This document shows positions 46,404-57,612 of a stretch of 64,000 nucleotides of DNA, one piece after another. The position numbers and the translations under genes were made by a program. The notes under the pieces are model-generated. The model was given only the letters and a program-made list of their open reading frames with translations. It had not been told where the DNA came from and did no database searches. Source of the DNA: TMED88 sp964515335 (GTDB taxonomy: Bacteria > Myxococcota_A > UBA9160 > UBA4427). Numbering within the stretch: position 1 is the stretch's first letter; each line of letters starts with the position of its first letter. The stretch lies in contig CAZETS010000007.1 of NCBI GenBank assembly GCA_964515335.1, forward strand, positions 37,807-101,806. The letters run 5' to 3'.

Positions 46404-46897
46404 AGGGGCTCCTCGCTGGAGACTGGGTCTCGGAGCGAGGCGGCGCGGGCGGGCGTCCGGGGCTCTGGGCCCCGAGCGGCGGAGGGAGCGGGCTCCCTCG
46501 TCGATCACGGACTGACTGAATCGACACCCAGAATCGGCTCGGCTCCTCTAGCCCGCTCGGACTTCCCTGTCGTCCGATCGAGCACCGCACCGTCGAGCTG
46601 TCGACTACTCCGTGACCCTCCCTTGCATCCTCGCGTGAGACTTGGCTTTTCAGAAGTGGGACTGCGTCCCGGCCCCTCTAAAAAGCAAGCGTCGTGCCAT
46701 CACGCGAGGATCGGCAAACATCGCCGTTACTGATTCGAAATGATTGGGTTTCTTCGATTCTACGACGGTCCGTCTACGGTCCGGCACCAGCGGGGTGTGG
46801 AGAAAAGGATTTCCCACTATGAGGAGCCCGCTTCTCGTAGACGGCCATCCGGCGGCGCGCAGCAGAGAATCGTCTGCGGGGGCCGGACCGTGCCAGG
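46404..46897. other. Non-coding stretch upstream of the sigma gene, with a 12-bp inverted repeat
   Basis: 494 bp with no supported gene. It must hold the sigma gene promoter. Contents: the SD hairpin (46409-46440); a perfect inverted repeat atcctcgcgtga (46627-46638) / tcacgcgaggat (46700-46711), 61 bp apart; a smaller dyad gggac-tgc-gtccc near 46659-46671; and an AT-richer patch at about 46725-46770. I found no promoter pair I would call. Confidence 0.6.
46409..46440 (-). promoter_or_regulatory. Hairpin sequestering the Shine-Dalgarno of the ECF sigma gene
   Basis: On the mRNA, CCTCGCT (46440-46434) pairs with AGCGAGG (46417-46411), and inside it GAGAC (46431-46427) pairs with GTCTC (46423-46419) around a three-base loop: 12 base pairs in all. 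The last GAGG of the outer stem is the first part of the GAGGAG ribosome site for the GTG at 46403. Confidence 0.55.
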
Positions 46898-47416
46898 CTA
46901 GACCTTGCCGGGAACGATCCACCAGCGCCCCCCCGAGAACTCCCACTCGTCCCGGCGGGTCACCGCGGTCGACCACCAGCGCAGCGGCAGACCGTTCTCG
47001 CCGCGCAGCGTGACCTCGACGATCACGGTGCGGCGGCCGCTCCTGTCCATGCGGTCGAGCCGCACAGCGGTGGGCCGGAGGGACTCGAAGTGGGCCCTCT
47101 CGAGGGCCTCGGCGAGGGCCGCGTAGTAGTCCGCGAAGGCGGCCTCGGTCTTGAAGAACTCGCGCAGGGCGGGGTCCTCGTAGGTGGCGAGGCTGTTGAA
47201 GCGGCGCGCCTTGATGCGTTCGTAGAAGATGCCCGACAGCGGAACGAGCACCGTGAAGTCGGCCGCGCCGCCCGGATTGAGGCTCTGCGGGTCGAAGCCG
47301 CTGTAGGCCGCCCCGCTTCCCCACTCGCCGTAGCGGCGGGATCCGCAGCCCGGCATGGCCGCCGCGAGAGCCAGCAGAGCGGCGGCCGCGACGATGCGCC
47401 GGGCTCCTGCGCGCAC
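46898..47416 (-). CDS. Predicted lipoprotein of unknown function
   Basis: 172 residues. Signal peptide with a plausible lipobox (LALAAAMPGCGS, lipidated Cys about 22). The mature part starts with a Gly-rich segment, then a helical middle (REFFKTEAAFADYYAALAEALE) and a beta-rich C-terminus (VIVEVTLRGENGLPLRWWS, WWIVPGKV) reminiscent of NTF2-like or DUF lipoproteins. The GTG at 47416 starts one base after the ppdK stop, so it is co-transcribed with ppdK. Function unknown. Confidence 0.72.
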   Translation of the reverse strand: MRAGARRIVAAAALLALAAAMPGCGSRRYGEWGSGAAYSGFDPQSLNPGGAADFTVLVPLSGIFYERIKARRFNSLATYEDPALREFFKTEAAFADYYAALAEALERAHFESLRPTAVRLDRMDRSGRRTVIVEVTLRGENGLPLRWWSTAVTRRDEWEFSGGRWWIVPGKV

Positions 47417-47417
47417 G

Positions 47418-50400
47418 CTACTCGCCCGACTCGGCGGCGCGTTCGGCGACGACAGCCTGCGCGGCCGCCAGCCGCGCCACGGGCACGCGGTACGGCGAGC
47501 ACGACACGTAGTCGAACCCGTTTCGGGCGAAGAAGTGGATGCTCTTGGGATCGCCGCCGTGCTCGCCGCAAATGCCGAGCTTGAGGTCGGCGCGCGTCGA
47601 GCGGCCGAGCCCGGCCCCGAGCCGCACGAGCTGACCGATGCCCTGCTCGTCGATCGACACGAAGGGATCGTCGGGCATGATGCCTCGCTCCACGTAGTCG
47701 GCCAGGAAGCTGCCCGCATCGTCGCGTGAGAGCGCATAGCCCATCTGGGTCAGGTCGTTGGTGCCGAATGAGAAGAAGTCCGCGTGCTCGGCGATCACGT
47801 CGGCCGTGAGCGCGGCCCGCGGCACTTCGATCATGGTGCCGATGTCGGGCCGGATGCGGCAGCGCGGCCGCTCGCGGCACACCGCGGCGATCTCGGTCTC
47901 GGCCTCCGCGCGGAGGAGCGAGAGCTCCATCGGGTGTGCGACGAGCGGGATCATGATCTCGGGCTTCACCTTCACGCCCTCCGAGGCCACCACGCAGGCC
48001 GCCTCGGTGATCGCGCGAACCTGCATCCGGTAGATCTCGGGAAAGGTGATGCCGACCCGGCAGCCCCGGTGCCCGAGCATCGGGTTCCACTCGTGGAGGC
48101 TCTCGACCTTGGCGCGCACCTCGCCGACCTCGGCACCGGTGTGCTCGGCGACGTGGCGTATCTCGTCGCCGGACTTCGGCAGGAACTCGTGCAGGGGCGG
48201 ATCGAGCAGGCGCACGGTGACCGGCAGACCCGCCATCGCGCGGAAGATCCCCTCGAAGTCCTGCCGCTGCATGGGCAGCAGCTTGGCGAGGGCGCGCTCG
48301 CGGGTGACCTCGTCGTTGGCGAGGATCATCTCCTGCACGACGAGCAGGCGCTCGGGCTGGAAGAACATGTGCTCGGTGCGACAGAGCCCGATGCCCTCGG
48401 CCCCGAAGCGGCGCGCGAGCTCGGCGTCCTGGGGCGTGTCGGCGTTGGTGCGCACGCGCAGCTTGCGGATGCGGTCGGCCCAGCGCATCAGCTCTTCGAA
48501 GGCGCCCCCGAGTTCGGGAACCACCGTGGGCACGGTGCCGAGGATCACGTCGCCGGCCGTGCCGTCGACCGTGATGGTGTCGCCGGCGCGGATCACGTGC
48601 TCGCCGACGCGCATCAGATCGGCCTCGTAGTCGATGGCGAGGCTGCCGCAGCCCGCCACGCAGCACTTCCCCATACCGCGCGCCACCACCGCGGCGTGCG
48701 ACGTCATTCCGCCCTTGGCGGTGAGGATGCCCTGGGCGGCGTGCATGCCGAGGATGTCTTCCGGGGACGTCTCGATGCGTACGAGCACGACCCTCTCGCC
48801 GGCCTTCGCCCTGACCTCGGCCTCCTCGGCCGAGAACACCACGCTGCCGACCGCCGCCCCGGGCGAAGCCGGCAGCCCGCGCGCGATCACCGGCAGATCG
48901 GCGCTGCGGTCGATGGTGGGGTGCAGCAGCTGATCGAGCGAGCTGGGGGCGACCCGCGTGATGGCCTCCTCCCGTGAGATCAGCCGCTCCTTGCCCATGT
49001 CGACGGCGATCTTCACGGCCGCGGCGGTCGTGCGCTTGCCCGAGCGCGTCTGCAGCATCCAGAGCTTGTCGCGCTGGATCGTGAACTCGATGTCCTGCAT
49101 TTCGCGGTAGTGGCGCTCGAGCCGCTTCTGGATGCGGACCAGCTCCCGATAGGCCGCGGGCATCTCGGCCTCGAGGGTGGGCAGCTCGGCCGTGTCGAGC
49201 GTGCGGCTCGCTTCGTTGATGGGCTGCGGGGTGCGGATGCCCGCCACCACGTCCTCGCCCTGGGCGTTCTTCAGATACTCGCCGTAGAAGGCGCGCTCGC
49301 CGGTCGAGGGATTACGGGTGAACGCCACACCGGTCGCGCAGTCGTCGCCCATGTTGCCGAACACCATCGACTGCACGTTGACCGCGGTCCCCCAGCCGTC
49401 CTCGATGTCGTGAAGCCGGCGGTAGGCGATCGCCCGGTCGTTCTGCCACGAGTCGAAGACCGCCGAGATCGCCCCCCAGAGCTGCTGCTGGGGGTCCTGG
49501 GGGAACGAGCGCCCGGTGTGCTCCTCGACGATCTCGAGGTACTCGCGCACCAGCCCGCGCAGGTCGTTGCCGTCGAGCTCGGTGTCGAGGTCGATGCCGC
49601 GGCGCAGCTTGCGGGTCTCGAGGCGGTGCTCGAAGCGGTCGTGGGGGACGCCGAGCACGACGTCGCCGTACATCTGGATGAAGCGCCGGTAGCTGTCGAA
49701 CGCGAACCGCTCGTCGGCCATCGCCGCCAGCCCCTCGACGGTGACCTGGTTGAGACCGAGGTTCAGCACGGTGTCCATCATGCCGGGCATCGAAACCCGC
49801 GCCCCGCTGCGCACCGAGACCAGCAGCGGCCGCTCGGCGTCGCCGAAGCGCAGGCCCATCAGCTGCTCGACCCGCGCGAGGGCGGTCAGCACGTCGGCGC
49901 GGACCGCCTTCGAGAGCTTGCCGCCCCGGTCGTTGTAGTCGGCGCACACCGCGGTGGCGATCGTGAAGCCCGGCGGCACGGGAACGCCGAGGCAAGTCAT
50001 CTCGGCGAGGTTCGCGCCCTTGCCGCCGAGGGTGTCGCGCAGGTCGGCGTGGCCGTCCGCCCGCCCGCCGCCGAAGAAGAACACCCGGCGGGCGGTGTCG
50101 GCCGCTCCGGCTCGGGCGCGACCACCGTTCTTCGACTCCGCGGCGCTCTTCCGGCTGGCGGGCTTCTTGCGCGCGGACTTCTTGCGGGCGCCCTTCTTGC
50201 CGGCGGACTTCTTCCGGCCGGCCGCGCNNNNNNNNNNNNNNNNNNNNNNNNNNNNNNNNNNNNNNNNNNNNNNNNNNNNNNNNNNNNNNNNNNNNNNNNN
50301 NNNNNNNNNNNNNNNNNNNNNNNNNNNGCGGACTTCTTGCGGGCGCCCTTCTTGCCGGCGGACTTCTTCCGGCCGGCCGCGCTCTTCGCCGGCGCGGACC

Positions 50401-50458
50401 GCTTCCGGCTGGCGGGGCTGCCCTTGCGTTTTGCAGCCGACTTCCGGCGTGCCGTCAC
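47418..50458 (-). CDS. ppdK: Pyruvate, phosphate dikinase with lysine-rich N-terminal extension (assembly gap inside)
   Basis: PPDK interconverts pyruvate, ATP and Pi with PEP, AMP and PPi. The canonical enzyme starts at FFFGGGRADGHADLRDTLGGKG (about 50080) and runs ~888 residues to 47418, with catalytic His in GGMTSHAAVVARGMG and the C-terminal TIM barrel (GTMIEVPRAALTADVIAEHA, FFSFGTNDLTQM). In the same frame, upstream, lies a Lys/Ala/Arg/Ser-rich tail (SAGKKGARKKSA repeats) that continues across the 100-N gap to a GTG at 50458, which overlaps the glyRS stop as GTGA. The gap must be 2 mod 3 long for one frame. I take it as a single protein with a >=100-residue basic tail; an independent start at GTG 50084 is the alternative. 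Confidence 0.88.
50173..50382. repeat. Basic-tail repeat flanking a 100-N assembly gap (50228-50327)
   Basis: An identical 55-bp block occupies 50173-50227 and 50328-50382, immediately on both sides of exactly 100 N. On the minus strand it encodes AAGRKKSAGKKGARKKS. The assembler evidently broke in a longer array; copy number unknown. Confidence 0.95.
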
Positions 50459-51828
50459 GAGCCAGCCTCGAGCCGGTCGCGCACGTAGGCCAAGACGCCC
50501 TCGACCGGCACGCGGTCCTGGCTCATGGTGTCGCGCTCGCGCACCGTCACGCAGCCGTCGTCGGCCGAATCGAAGTCCCAGGTCACGCAGAACGGGGTCC
50601 CCACCTCGTCCTGGCGGCGGTAGCGGCGGCCGATGTTGCCGGCGTCGTCGTAGAAGGCGTTGAAGCGGCGCGCCAGATCGGCGTGCAGCGCCCGCGCGGG
50701 CTCGGCCAGCTTCTTCGAGAGCGGCAGCACCGCCACCTTGATGGGCGCCAGCTCGGCCGAGAGCCGCATCAGGGTGCGCGTCTCGCCCTCGACCTCGTCC
50801 TCGTCGTAGGCGTTGACGAGCAGCGCCAGGCAGGTGCGGTCGACGCCCATCGACGTCTCGATCACCACCGGCGTGTAGCGCTCGCGGCTCTCGTCGTCGG
50901 TGACGATGAGATCCTTGCCGGAGTACTCGCTGTGACGGGTGAGGTCCCAGTCGCCCCGGTCGTGGACGCCCTCGATCTCCTGCCAGCCGAACGGAAAGAG
51001 GAACTCCACGTCTTCGGCGGCCCGCGCGTAGTGGGCCAGCTCGTCGTCGGCGTGCTCGCGAAAGCGCACGTTCGCTTCGCTGAAGCCGATGGCGCGATGG
51101 AACGCCATCCGCTCCTCGCGCCAATGGGCGAACCACTTCTCGCGCTCGGCCGGATGGCAGAAGAACTCGAGCTCGGCCTGTTCGAACTCGCGCGAGCGGA
51201 AGGTGAAGTTGCGCGGCGTGATCTCGTTACGGAACGCCTTGCCGATCTGCGCGATCCCGAACGGCACCTTCTGGCGCGCGCTCTCCCTCACGCGCTTGAA
51301 GCCGGTGAAGATCGGCTGGCAGGTCTCGGGACGCAGGTAGGCGACCGAGGAGGCCTCGACAGACGCCCCCACGTGGGTCTCGAGCATCAGGTTGAAGTCG
51401 CGAGCCTCGGTGAGGTCGCAGTCGACCACCGCGCGCTTCTTCGGCGCCTCGGGACAGCGCTCGCCCTCGATCTGATCGGCGCGGAAGCGCCGCTTGCAGT
51501 TCCGGCAGTCGACCATCGGGTCGGAGAAGTGCTCGACGTGGCCCGAGGCCTCCCAGACGCGCGGATGGCTGACGATCGCGCTGTCGATGCCGACCACGTC
51601 CTCGCGCCACCGCACCACACGCTGCCACCAGGCCGCCTTGAGGTTGTTCTTGAGCTCGACGCCGAGGGGGCCGTAGTCCCAGAAGCCCGCGATGCCCCCG
51701 TAGACCTCGCTCGACGGGTAGATGAAGCCCCGGCTCGCGCAGAGCGAGACGAGGGTGTCCATGGAGAGCGGGTTGCGATCGGTGTCGCCGCTCTGATCGG
51801 CCGCCCCCTGCGCGGGTGTCTCGGGCAT
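50455..51828 (-). CDS. glyQS: Glycyl-tRNA synthetase (single-chain, alpha2 type)
   Basis: 457-residue class II synthetase of the dimeric eukaryote/archaea/Gram-positive type, not the alpha-2/beta-2 GlyQ-GlyS form. Landmarks: SRGFIYPSSEVYGGIAGFWDYGPLGVELK, YLRPETCQPIFTGFK (motif 2 region), FGIAQIGKAFRNEITPRNF, and the anticodon-binding C-domain with KVAVLPLSKK. A zinc-binding CRNCKRRF / C pair follows residue ~105. ATG at 51828; a second ATG 22 codons later is possible. Its stop overlaps the start of ppdK. The 244 bp upstream to recO hold no gene. Confidence 0.94.
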   Translation of the reverse strand: MPETPAQGAADQSGDTDRNPLSMDTLVSLCASRGFIYPSSEVYGGIAGFWDYGPLGVELKNNLKAAWWQRVVRWREDVVGIDSAIVSHPRVWEASGHVEHFSDPMVDCRNCKRRFRADQIEGERCPEAPKKRAVVDCDLTEARDFNLMLETHVGASVEASSVAYLRPETCQPIFTGFKRVRESARQKVPFGIAQIGKAFRNEITPRNFTFRSREFEQAELEFFCHPAEREKWFAHWREERMAFHRAIGFSEANVRFREHADDELAHYARAAEDVEFLFPFGWQEIEGVHDRGDWDLTRHSEYSGKDLIVTDDESRERYTPVVIETSMGVDRTCLALLVNAYDEDEVEGETRTLMRLSAELAPIKVAVLPLSKKLAEPARALHADLARRFNAFYDDAGNIGRRYRRQDEVGTPFCVTWDFDSADDGCVTVRERDTMSQDRVPVEGVLAYVRDRLEAGS

Positions 51829-52086
51829 GACGGGTGGCGGCTCCTCGGCTTCTTCCGGGCCCGGCCGCGGCCGGGATGGCCCGTCCTGCAGCCGTCGCGG
51901 CGCTGCGGCGGCCCCGAATCCTGGGTGAACGACCGCCCCTCCGGGCCGTCGCGAGGCGGCGGAGTATCCACCCGGGCGGCCCGGGGTGTCAAGCTGACCG
52001 CCCCCGGCGCCAGCGGCCCTTCGAAGGTCCGCCGCCGCCGCCAGGCTACGGTGTTTCGGCCCCGCGCCCGGCTCGACCGGGGGGCT

Positions 52087-52842
52087 TCAAGGGGCTGCTT
52101 GCTCGAGAAACCGTTCGCTTCGCAGCTCGATGCCGACGTGGAAGCGCTGGAAGCGGAACAGCAGCGCCTCGGCCTCGGCGAGCGCCTGGCGGCCGAGCGT
52201 GAGGCGGCCGAGCCGGCTCCAGTCGAGCTCGAGCGCCTGCTCGAGCGCCCGCAGCGTGCCGAGGTGCACCGGGACGACCCCCGCCTGGCGCTCGGCCGCG
52301 TGCTGGGCGCAGACGACACCCCCGTCGGCGACGAGGAAGCCGGCGCGCTCGCCCGGCGGGCGTCCGCAACGTACGCAGTGGCGCAGCTCGGGCCTCAGCC
52401 CCAGCGCGTCGAGGGCGCGCAGCTCGACGAGCCAGCGCAACCGGCGATCGGGCTCGGCCGTCTCGAGCGCTCGCAGGGCCGACACCGCGAAGTCGAACAA
52501 CCGCACGGCATCGGGCCGGCCGCCGTTCTCGGGCGCCATCCGATCGAGCAGCTCGAGCAGGTAGCAGCCGAGCGCGTAGCGAGCGGGCCGGTCGCGCAAC
52601 GCGAGGAACGGCGAGATCAGCGTGGCCTGCTCGAGGAACGCCATGCCGCCGCGAGGCCGGGTGCGCGCCGTGATGCGCAGGTGATTGAAGACGTCGAGGG
52701 TGCCGGGAAAGCGGCGCACGCTTCGACGCGCGCCCTTGGCGATCACCGTGAGCCGCCCGACCTCGGGCGTCAGCAGGTGCGCGATACGGTCGGACTCGCC
52801 GAAGTCGACCGCGCGCAGCAGGATCGCCTCGCACGAGAGCAT
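52087..52842 (-). CDS. recO: DNA repair protein RecO
   Basis: RecO loads RecA with RecR in RecF-pathway recombination repair. The 251-residue protein starts LSCEAILLRAVDFGESDRI (OB-fold), with VIAKGARRSVRRFPGTLDVF typical of the family, and has a zinc motif CVRCGRPP ... VCAQHA in the helical half. I chose the ATG at 52842, with GGAG five bases upstream; a GTG two codons earlier is the alternative. It precedes glyRS on the same strand, 258 bp away. Confidence 0.92.
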   Translation of the reverse strand: MLSCEAILLRAVDFGESDRIAHLLTPEVGRLTVIAKGARRSVRRFPGTLDVFNHLRITARTRPRGGMAFLEQATLISPFLALRDRPARYALGCYLLELLDRMAPENGGRPDAVRLFDFAVSALRALETAEPDRRLRWLVELRALDALGLRPELRHCVRCGRPPGERAGFLVADGGVVCAQHAAERQAGVVPVHLGTLRALEQALELDWSRLGRLTLGRQALAEAEALLFRFQRFHVGIELRSERFLEQAAP

Positions 52843-52902
52843 GGACACTCCGCGAGTCTACCGGTGAGGCCGGGCTGCGGCCGGGCGGCGGGCCCGGGCG
52901 GC

Positions 52903-53505
52903 TCAGCGCGTCGGCGGGTCGGTCGGCGGGGGCGGCGGCGACGCCACCGCTCCCGGCGCGCTCGCCTCGACGCCGGCCTGCGACTCGGCGAGAGAGCGCA
53001 CCGGATCGACGCGGTACACGATCTCGCCACCGGGCAGCGACTTGGGCGTCGCGTCACCGCTGGCCACGATGCGCACGAGCCCCACGGCGAGCAGCAGTGC
53101 GGCCAGGACCGCCAGCGCCACCAGGGCCCGGGGCGTGCGCTTCGGCGGCACGTAGCCGGCCGCGCCCTCGGCGACCGGCTCGGCCAGCATGCGGGCCACC
53201 GTCTCGTCGGCATCGAGGCCGAGCGCGACCGCCACGGTGCGCACGAAGCCCCGCACGAAGCCGTCGATCTCGCCGTCGAAGCTGCCCGCCTCGAGCCGCT
53301 CCAGCGACCGCAGCGGAATGCGCGTGACCCGGGCGAGCTCCTCGGCGCTGATGCCGCGCAACTCGCGCTGCCGCCGCAGGTACGACCCGATGGGCTGCTG
53401 GGGCGCCGCGCCGGGGTCTACCCGGGCGGGGTCTACCCGGGCGGGGTCTACCCGGGCGAGCTCTGCACGGCCCGCACCCGGCGGCTGCTTGGCGTCCATC
53501 GTCAT
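52903..53505 (-). CDS. RodZ-like helix-turn-helix membrane protein
   Basis: 200 residues: a Pro-rich N-terminal with three ARVDP repeats, a HTH_25/RodZ-type domain (about 38-105: GSYLRRQRELRGISAEELARVTRIPLRSLERLE, VRGFVRTVAVALGLDADE), one membrane helix (ALVALAVLAALLLAVGLVRI) and a ~50-residue Pro-rich periplasmic tail. It is shorter than E. coli RodZ and lacks the beta-rich C-terminal domain, so a cell-shape role is only inferred. GGAGGGG precedes the ATG at 53505. Neighbours are a TPR lipoprotein and recO. Confidence 0.82.
   Translation of the reverse strand: MTMDAKQPPGAGRAELARVDPARVDPARVDPGAAPQQPIGSYLRRQRELRGISAEELARVTRIPLRSLERLEAGSFDGEIDGFVRGFVRTVAVALGLDADETVARMLAEPVAEGAAGYVPPKRTPRALVALAVLAALLLAVGLVRIVASGDATPKSLPGGEIVYRVDPVRSLAESQAGVEASAPGAVASPPPPPTDPPTR
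53413..53457. repeat. 15-bp tandem repeat (3 units) in the RodZ-like gene
   Basis: Three perfect 15-bp units ggggtctacccgggc at 53413-53427, 53428-53442 and 53443-53457. In frame they encode VDPAR three times. Confidence 0.93.
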
Positions 53506-53557
53506 CGCCCCTCCACGAGGCCGGGACCGGCGTGCCCCTCACGGCGAGGCCCCGAGT

Positions 53558-54400
53558 CTATCGAAGCAGCTCCAGATACGACTTGGACTGCTCGCCCCAC
53601 TGCCCGTAGGGTGAGCGCTCGAGAGCCACGTTGAAGTGCTCGATCGCCTTCGTGCGCTTGCCGAGCGACACGTAGATCTCGGCCATCCGGTAGTTGGCCT
53701 CGGCGATCGCGTTCGGCGGCATCCGGTTGCCCTCCGCTGCCTGCTCGTAGTGCTCCAGCGCGGGCACGTAGCGGCGCTCCTTCTGGTCGATGATGCCGAG
53801 GTTCAGGTGCGCGGGCGGATAGCGCGGGTGGAAGTCGAGGGCCTCCTCGAAGCTCGCCCGGGCCTCCCGCACCCGTCCGAGCTTGTACTGCGCCCAGCCC
53901 TTGTTGGTGAGTGCGCGCCACGGCGTCGAGAAGGTCGGATCGTCGACCAGCAGGGACGACTGCAGGATGCTGTCCTCGTAGCGCTTCATCTGGATGTAGA
54001 GCGCCGAGAGGTTCAGCACGGTCTCCTGGTGGTTGAAGTCGCTCGGGTCGTCGCTCAGCTCGAGCGCGCGAGCCAGCTCCTCCTCGGCGCGATCGAGCAG
54101 GCCCTTGCGGCGATAGGCCTCACCCAGCGAGAGGTGCGTGACCGGGTCGTTCGGGTCCATCTCGTTCGCCTCGAGCAGCTTGCGGATCGCCATCGCGGTC
54201 CGGCCCTGGCTGAGGTGATCGATTCCGACGTCGCGGGTCGCCACCGCCATGCCCGACTTCTCTTCGGCGGGCCCCGACGAGGACGCGCAGCCCGAGAGCA
54301 GCGCGAGCAGGCAGGCGAGGACCATCGCAGACGCTCCATGGCGACCCACGGCGTGGCGCGAAACGGTCCGCGTCGTGTGCGCTCGCTCGCTCGCTGTCAT
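53558..54400 (-). CDS. TPR lipoprotein, PilF/PilW-like
   Basis: 280 residues. Signal peptide with lipobox (LACLLALLSGCASS, lipidated Cys about 38), then five or six TPR units (e.g. PVTHLSLGEAYRRKGLLDRA, YPPAHLNLGIIDQKERRYVPA, AEANYRMAEIYVSLGKRTKA). This is the layout of PilF/PilW pilotins that place the PilQ secretin in the outer membrane. The genome makes type IV pili (38422-42944), which fits, but other TPR lipoproteins look alike. GGAGGACG precedes the ATG at 54400. The neighbours are the RodZ-like gene (53 bp) and an unknown gene (71 bp). Confidence 0.8.
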   Translation of the reverse strand: MTASERAHTTRTVSRHAVGRHGASAMVLACLLALLSGCASSSGPAEEKSGMAVATRDVGIDHLSQGRTAMAIRKLLEANEMDPNDPVTHLSLGEAYRRKGLLDRAEEELARALELSDDPSDFNHQETVLNLSALYIQMKRYEDSILQSSLLVDDPTFSTPWRALTNKGWAQYKLGRVREARASFEEALDFHPRYPPAHLNLGIIDQKERRYVPALEHYEQAAEGNRMPPNAIAEANYRMAEIYVSLGKRTKAIEHFNVALERSPYGQWGEQSKSYLELLR

Positions 54401-54470
54401 GCTGCGTCCTCCTTCGTCCTTCTTCGGACAGATGCGCGTCGCCGGCGGCGGCGGCGCGGGCTCGATTCGC

Positions 54471-55277
54471 TCAGAAGCTCGCCAGGATCCGGGCGAGCAG
54501 GCTTGCCCGGCCGCCCTCCGCCTCGCGCCTCCGGCGTACGATCGGAATGCGCCCGAGCGCCGCCGGGCCGGACGCCGGGTCCTCGGCGGCTGCGGGCCGT
54601 TCGGGAATCGGGTCTCCCAGATCGGGCTGGGTGGGCTCGGCGAGCGGCTCGCTGGCAGCCGGCACTGCGCGGGCCGCCGCGCCGCGGAGCTTGCTCAGTC
54701 GGGGGCGCTCCTCGACGACCTCCATCAGCTCGTCGAGCAGCAGGGAGCCCTCGACGTCGGCCACCGGGTCGGCCACGGCCACCGCGTGATCGGGCGCCAG
54801 GAGGTCCTCGATCGGAACTTCGGGCCCCTCGCCGGCCGAGGTGATCGCGGCGAGTGGCGGGGCCGGGGGCGGCGCGACGCCGCTGGCCGTGAAGACCTCG
54901 CCGTCGCCGGTGAGCCGATTCCAGTGCTCGAGCGCCTCGGACCGGCCGGCTCCGCTCTCCCGCTCGATGATGTCGTCGTCGAACAGGAAGCCGAGCCCCT
55001 CGGCGAACGACAGCGCGGCGTCCAGGGTGTGCGAGACGTCCGCGTCGTCGACCAGGGACTCGCGGCAGCGGTAGACGACCACCTGCCCGCTCTCGAGAGC
55101 CCGGATCGCCACCGCCAGCCCCAGGTCGCCGTACTCCTCGGCGAAGGTCACGATGGCCGCCCGCGCCGGGGAGGACGACAGCTCGTCGTTGCGCACCACG
55201 GGCGCGTTCAACGACGGGCGGAGGCCCAGCAGACACGCCTCCGAGAGCGCGATGGGCTCCTGGCTCGGGACGAACAT
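54471..55277 (-). CDS. Hypothetical protein with acidic/Pro-rich C-terminus
   Basis: 268 residues, no family recognised. The first ~115 residues look like a compact alpha/beta domain (RAAIVTFAEEYGDLGLAVAIRALESG, FLFDDDIIERE); the rest is Ala/Pro/Glu-rich with a basic end (RRREAEGGRASLLARILASF). No signal peptide or membrane segment. The ATG at 55277 has no strong ribosome site. It is the first gene of the minus-strand run that includes the TPR lipoprotein, so a link to envelope biogenesis is possible. Confidence 0.6.
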   Translation of the reverse strand: MFVPSQEPIALSEACLLGLRPSLNAPVVRNDELSSSPARAAIVTFAEEYGDLGLAVAIRALESGQVVVYRCRESLVDDADVSHTLDAALSFAEGLGFLFDDDIIERESGAGRSEALEHWNRLTGDGEVFTASGVAPPPAPPLAAITSAGEGPEVPIEDLLAPDHAVAVADPVADVEGSLLLDELMEVVEERPRLSKLRGAAARAVPAASEPLAEPTQPDLGDPIPERPAAAEDPASGPAALGRIPIVRRRREAEGGRASLLARILASF

Positions 55278-55766
55278 GCCGGGCTTATCGGCTCCACGAG
55301 ACCCCGCCTTGAGGTCAGGGGCAGGCAGACGGGGCAGCAGATGCCCGGTCGCACAGGGAAAACCCGGGCCGCTTTTCCGGCCCCCACAGCCGCTGCGGGG
55401 CTTTCGCGCCACCCCGAGCGGGATACAATTCGCCCGGGTTCGAAGAATAAATCGACATCGAGGCACCAGAATGCCGGTCGGCCGGCTCCCTCTCCCATCG
55501 CCTCCCAGGTCCGGCCACGGCTCCAGGCAAAGTCCTACAGCAATACGAAGGGCCCAGAGTTCGGAGGGCTCTCGCCCAGGCCATCGCGCCCCACACCGGG
55601 TAGGAGCGACACCGACCCGAAGCGAACGAACGGATCAGATGTACTCACCGTGGGGTGGGACGATGTCGGCGATTCGAATGAACCACCGAGCCGCGAGCGG
55701 CCGGGCCGGGCTCCGTAATAGTACAGTCCGGCGGTCCGAAATCCGATGGGGAGTCGGGAGCAAGGA
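55278..55766. other. Divergent intergenic region upstream of korA
   Basis: 489 bp between the unknown minus-strand gene and korA, no supported gene. On the plus strand TACAAT at about 55423-55428 has a weak TTTCGC 16 bases upstream; a TAATAG run at 55716-55721 lies closer to korA but lacks a -35. An AT-richer stretch at 55441-55460 may serve the minus-strand gene. Confidence 0.4.
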
Positions 55767-57611
<1,845 letters not shown>

Positions 57612-57612
57612 C

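Noticed and set aside
47418..50084. PPDK starting at GTG 50084 as sole product
   Set aside because: Possible, but the upstream basic frame is open on both sides of the gap and coupled to glyRS by GTGA, so I annotated the longer form and flagged the alternative.
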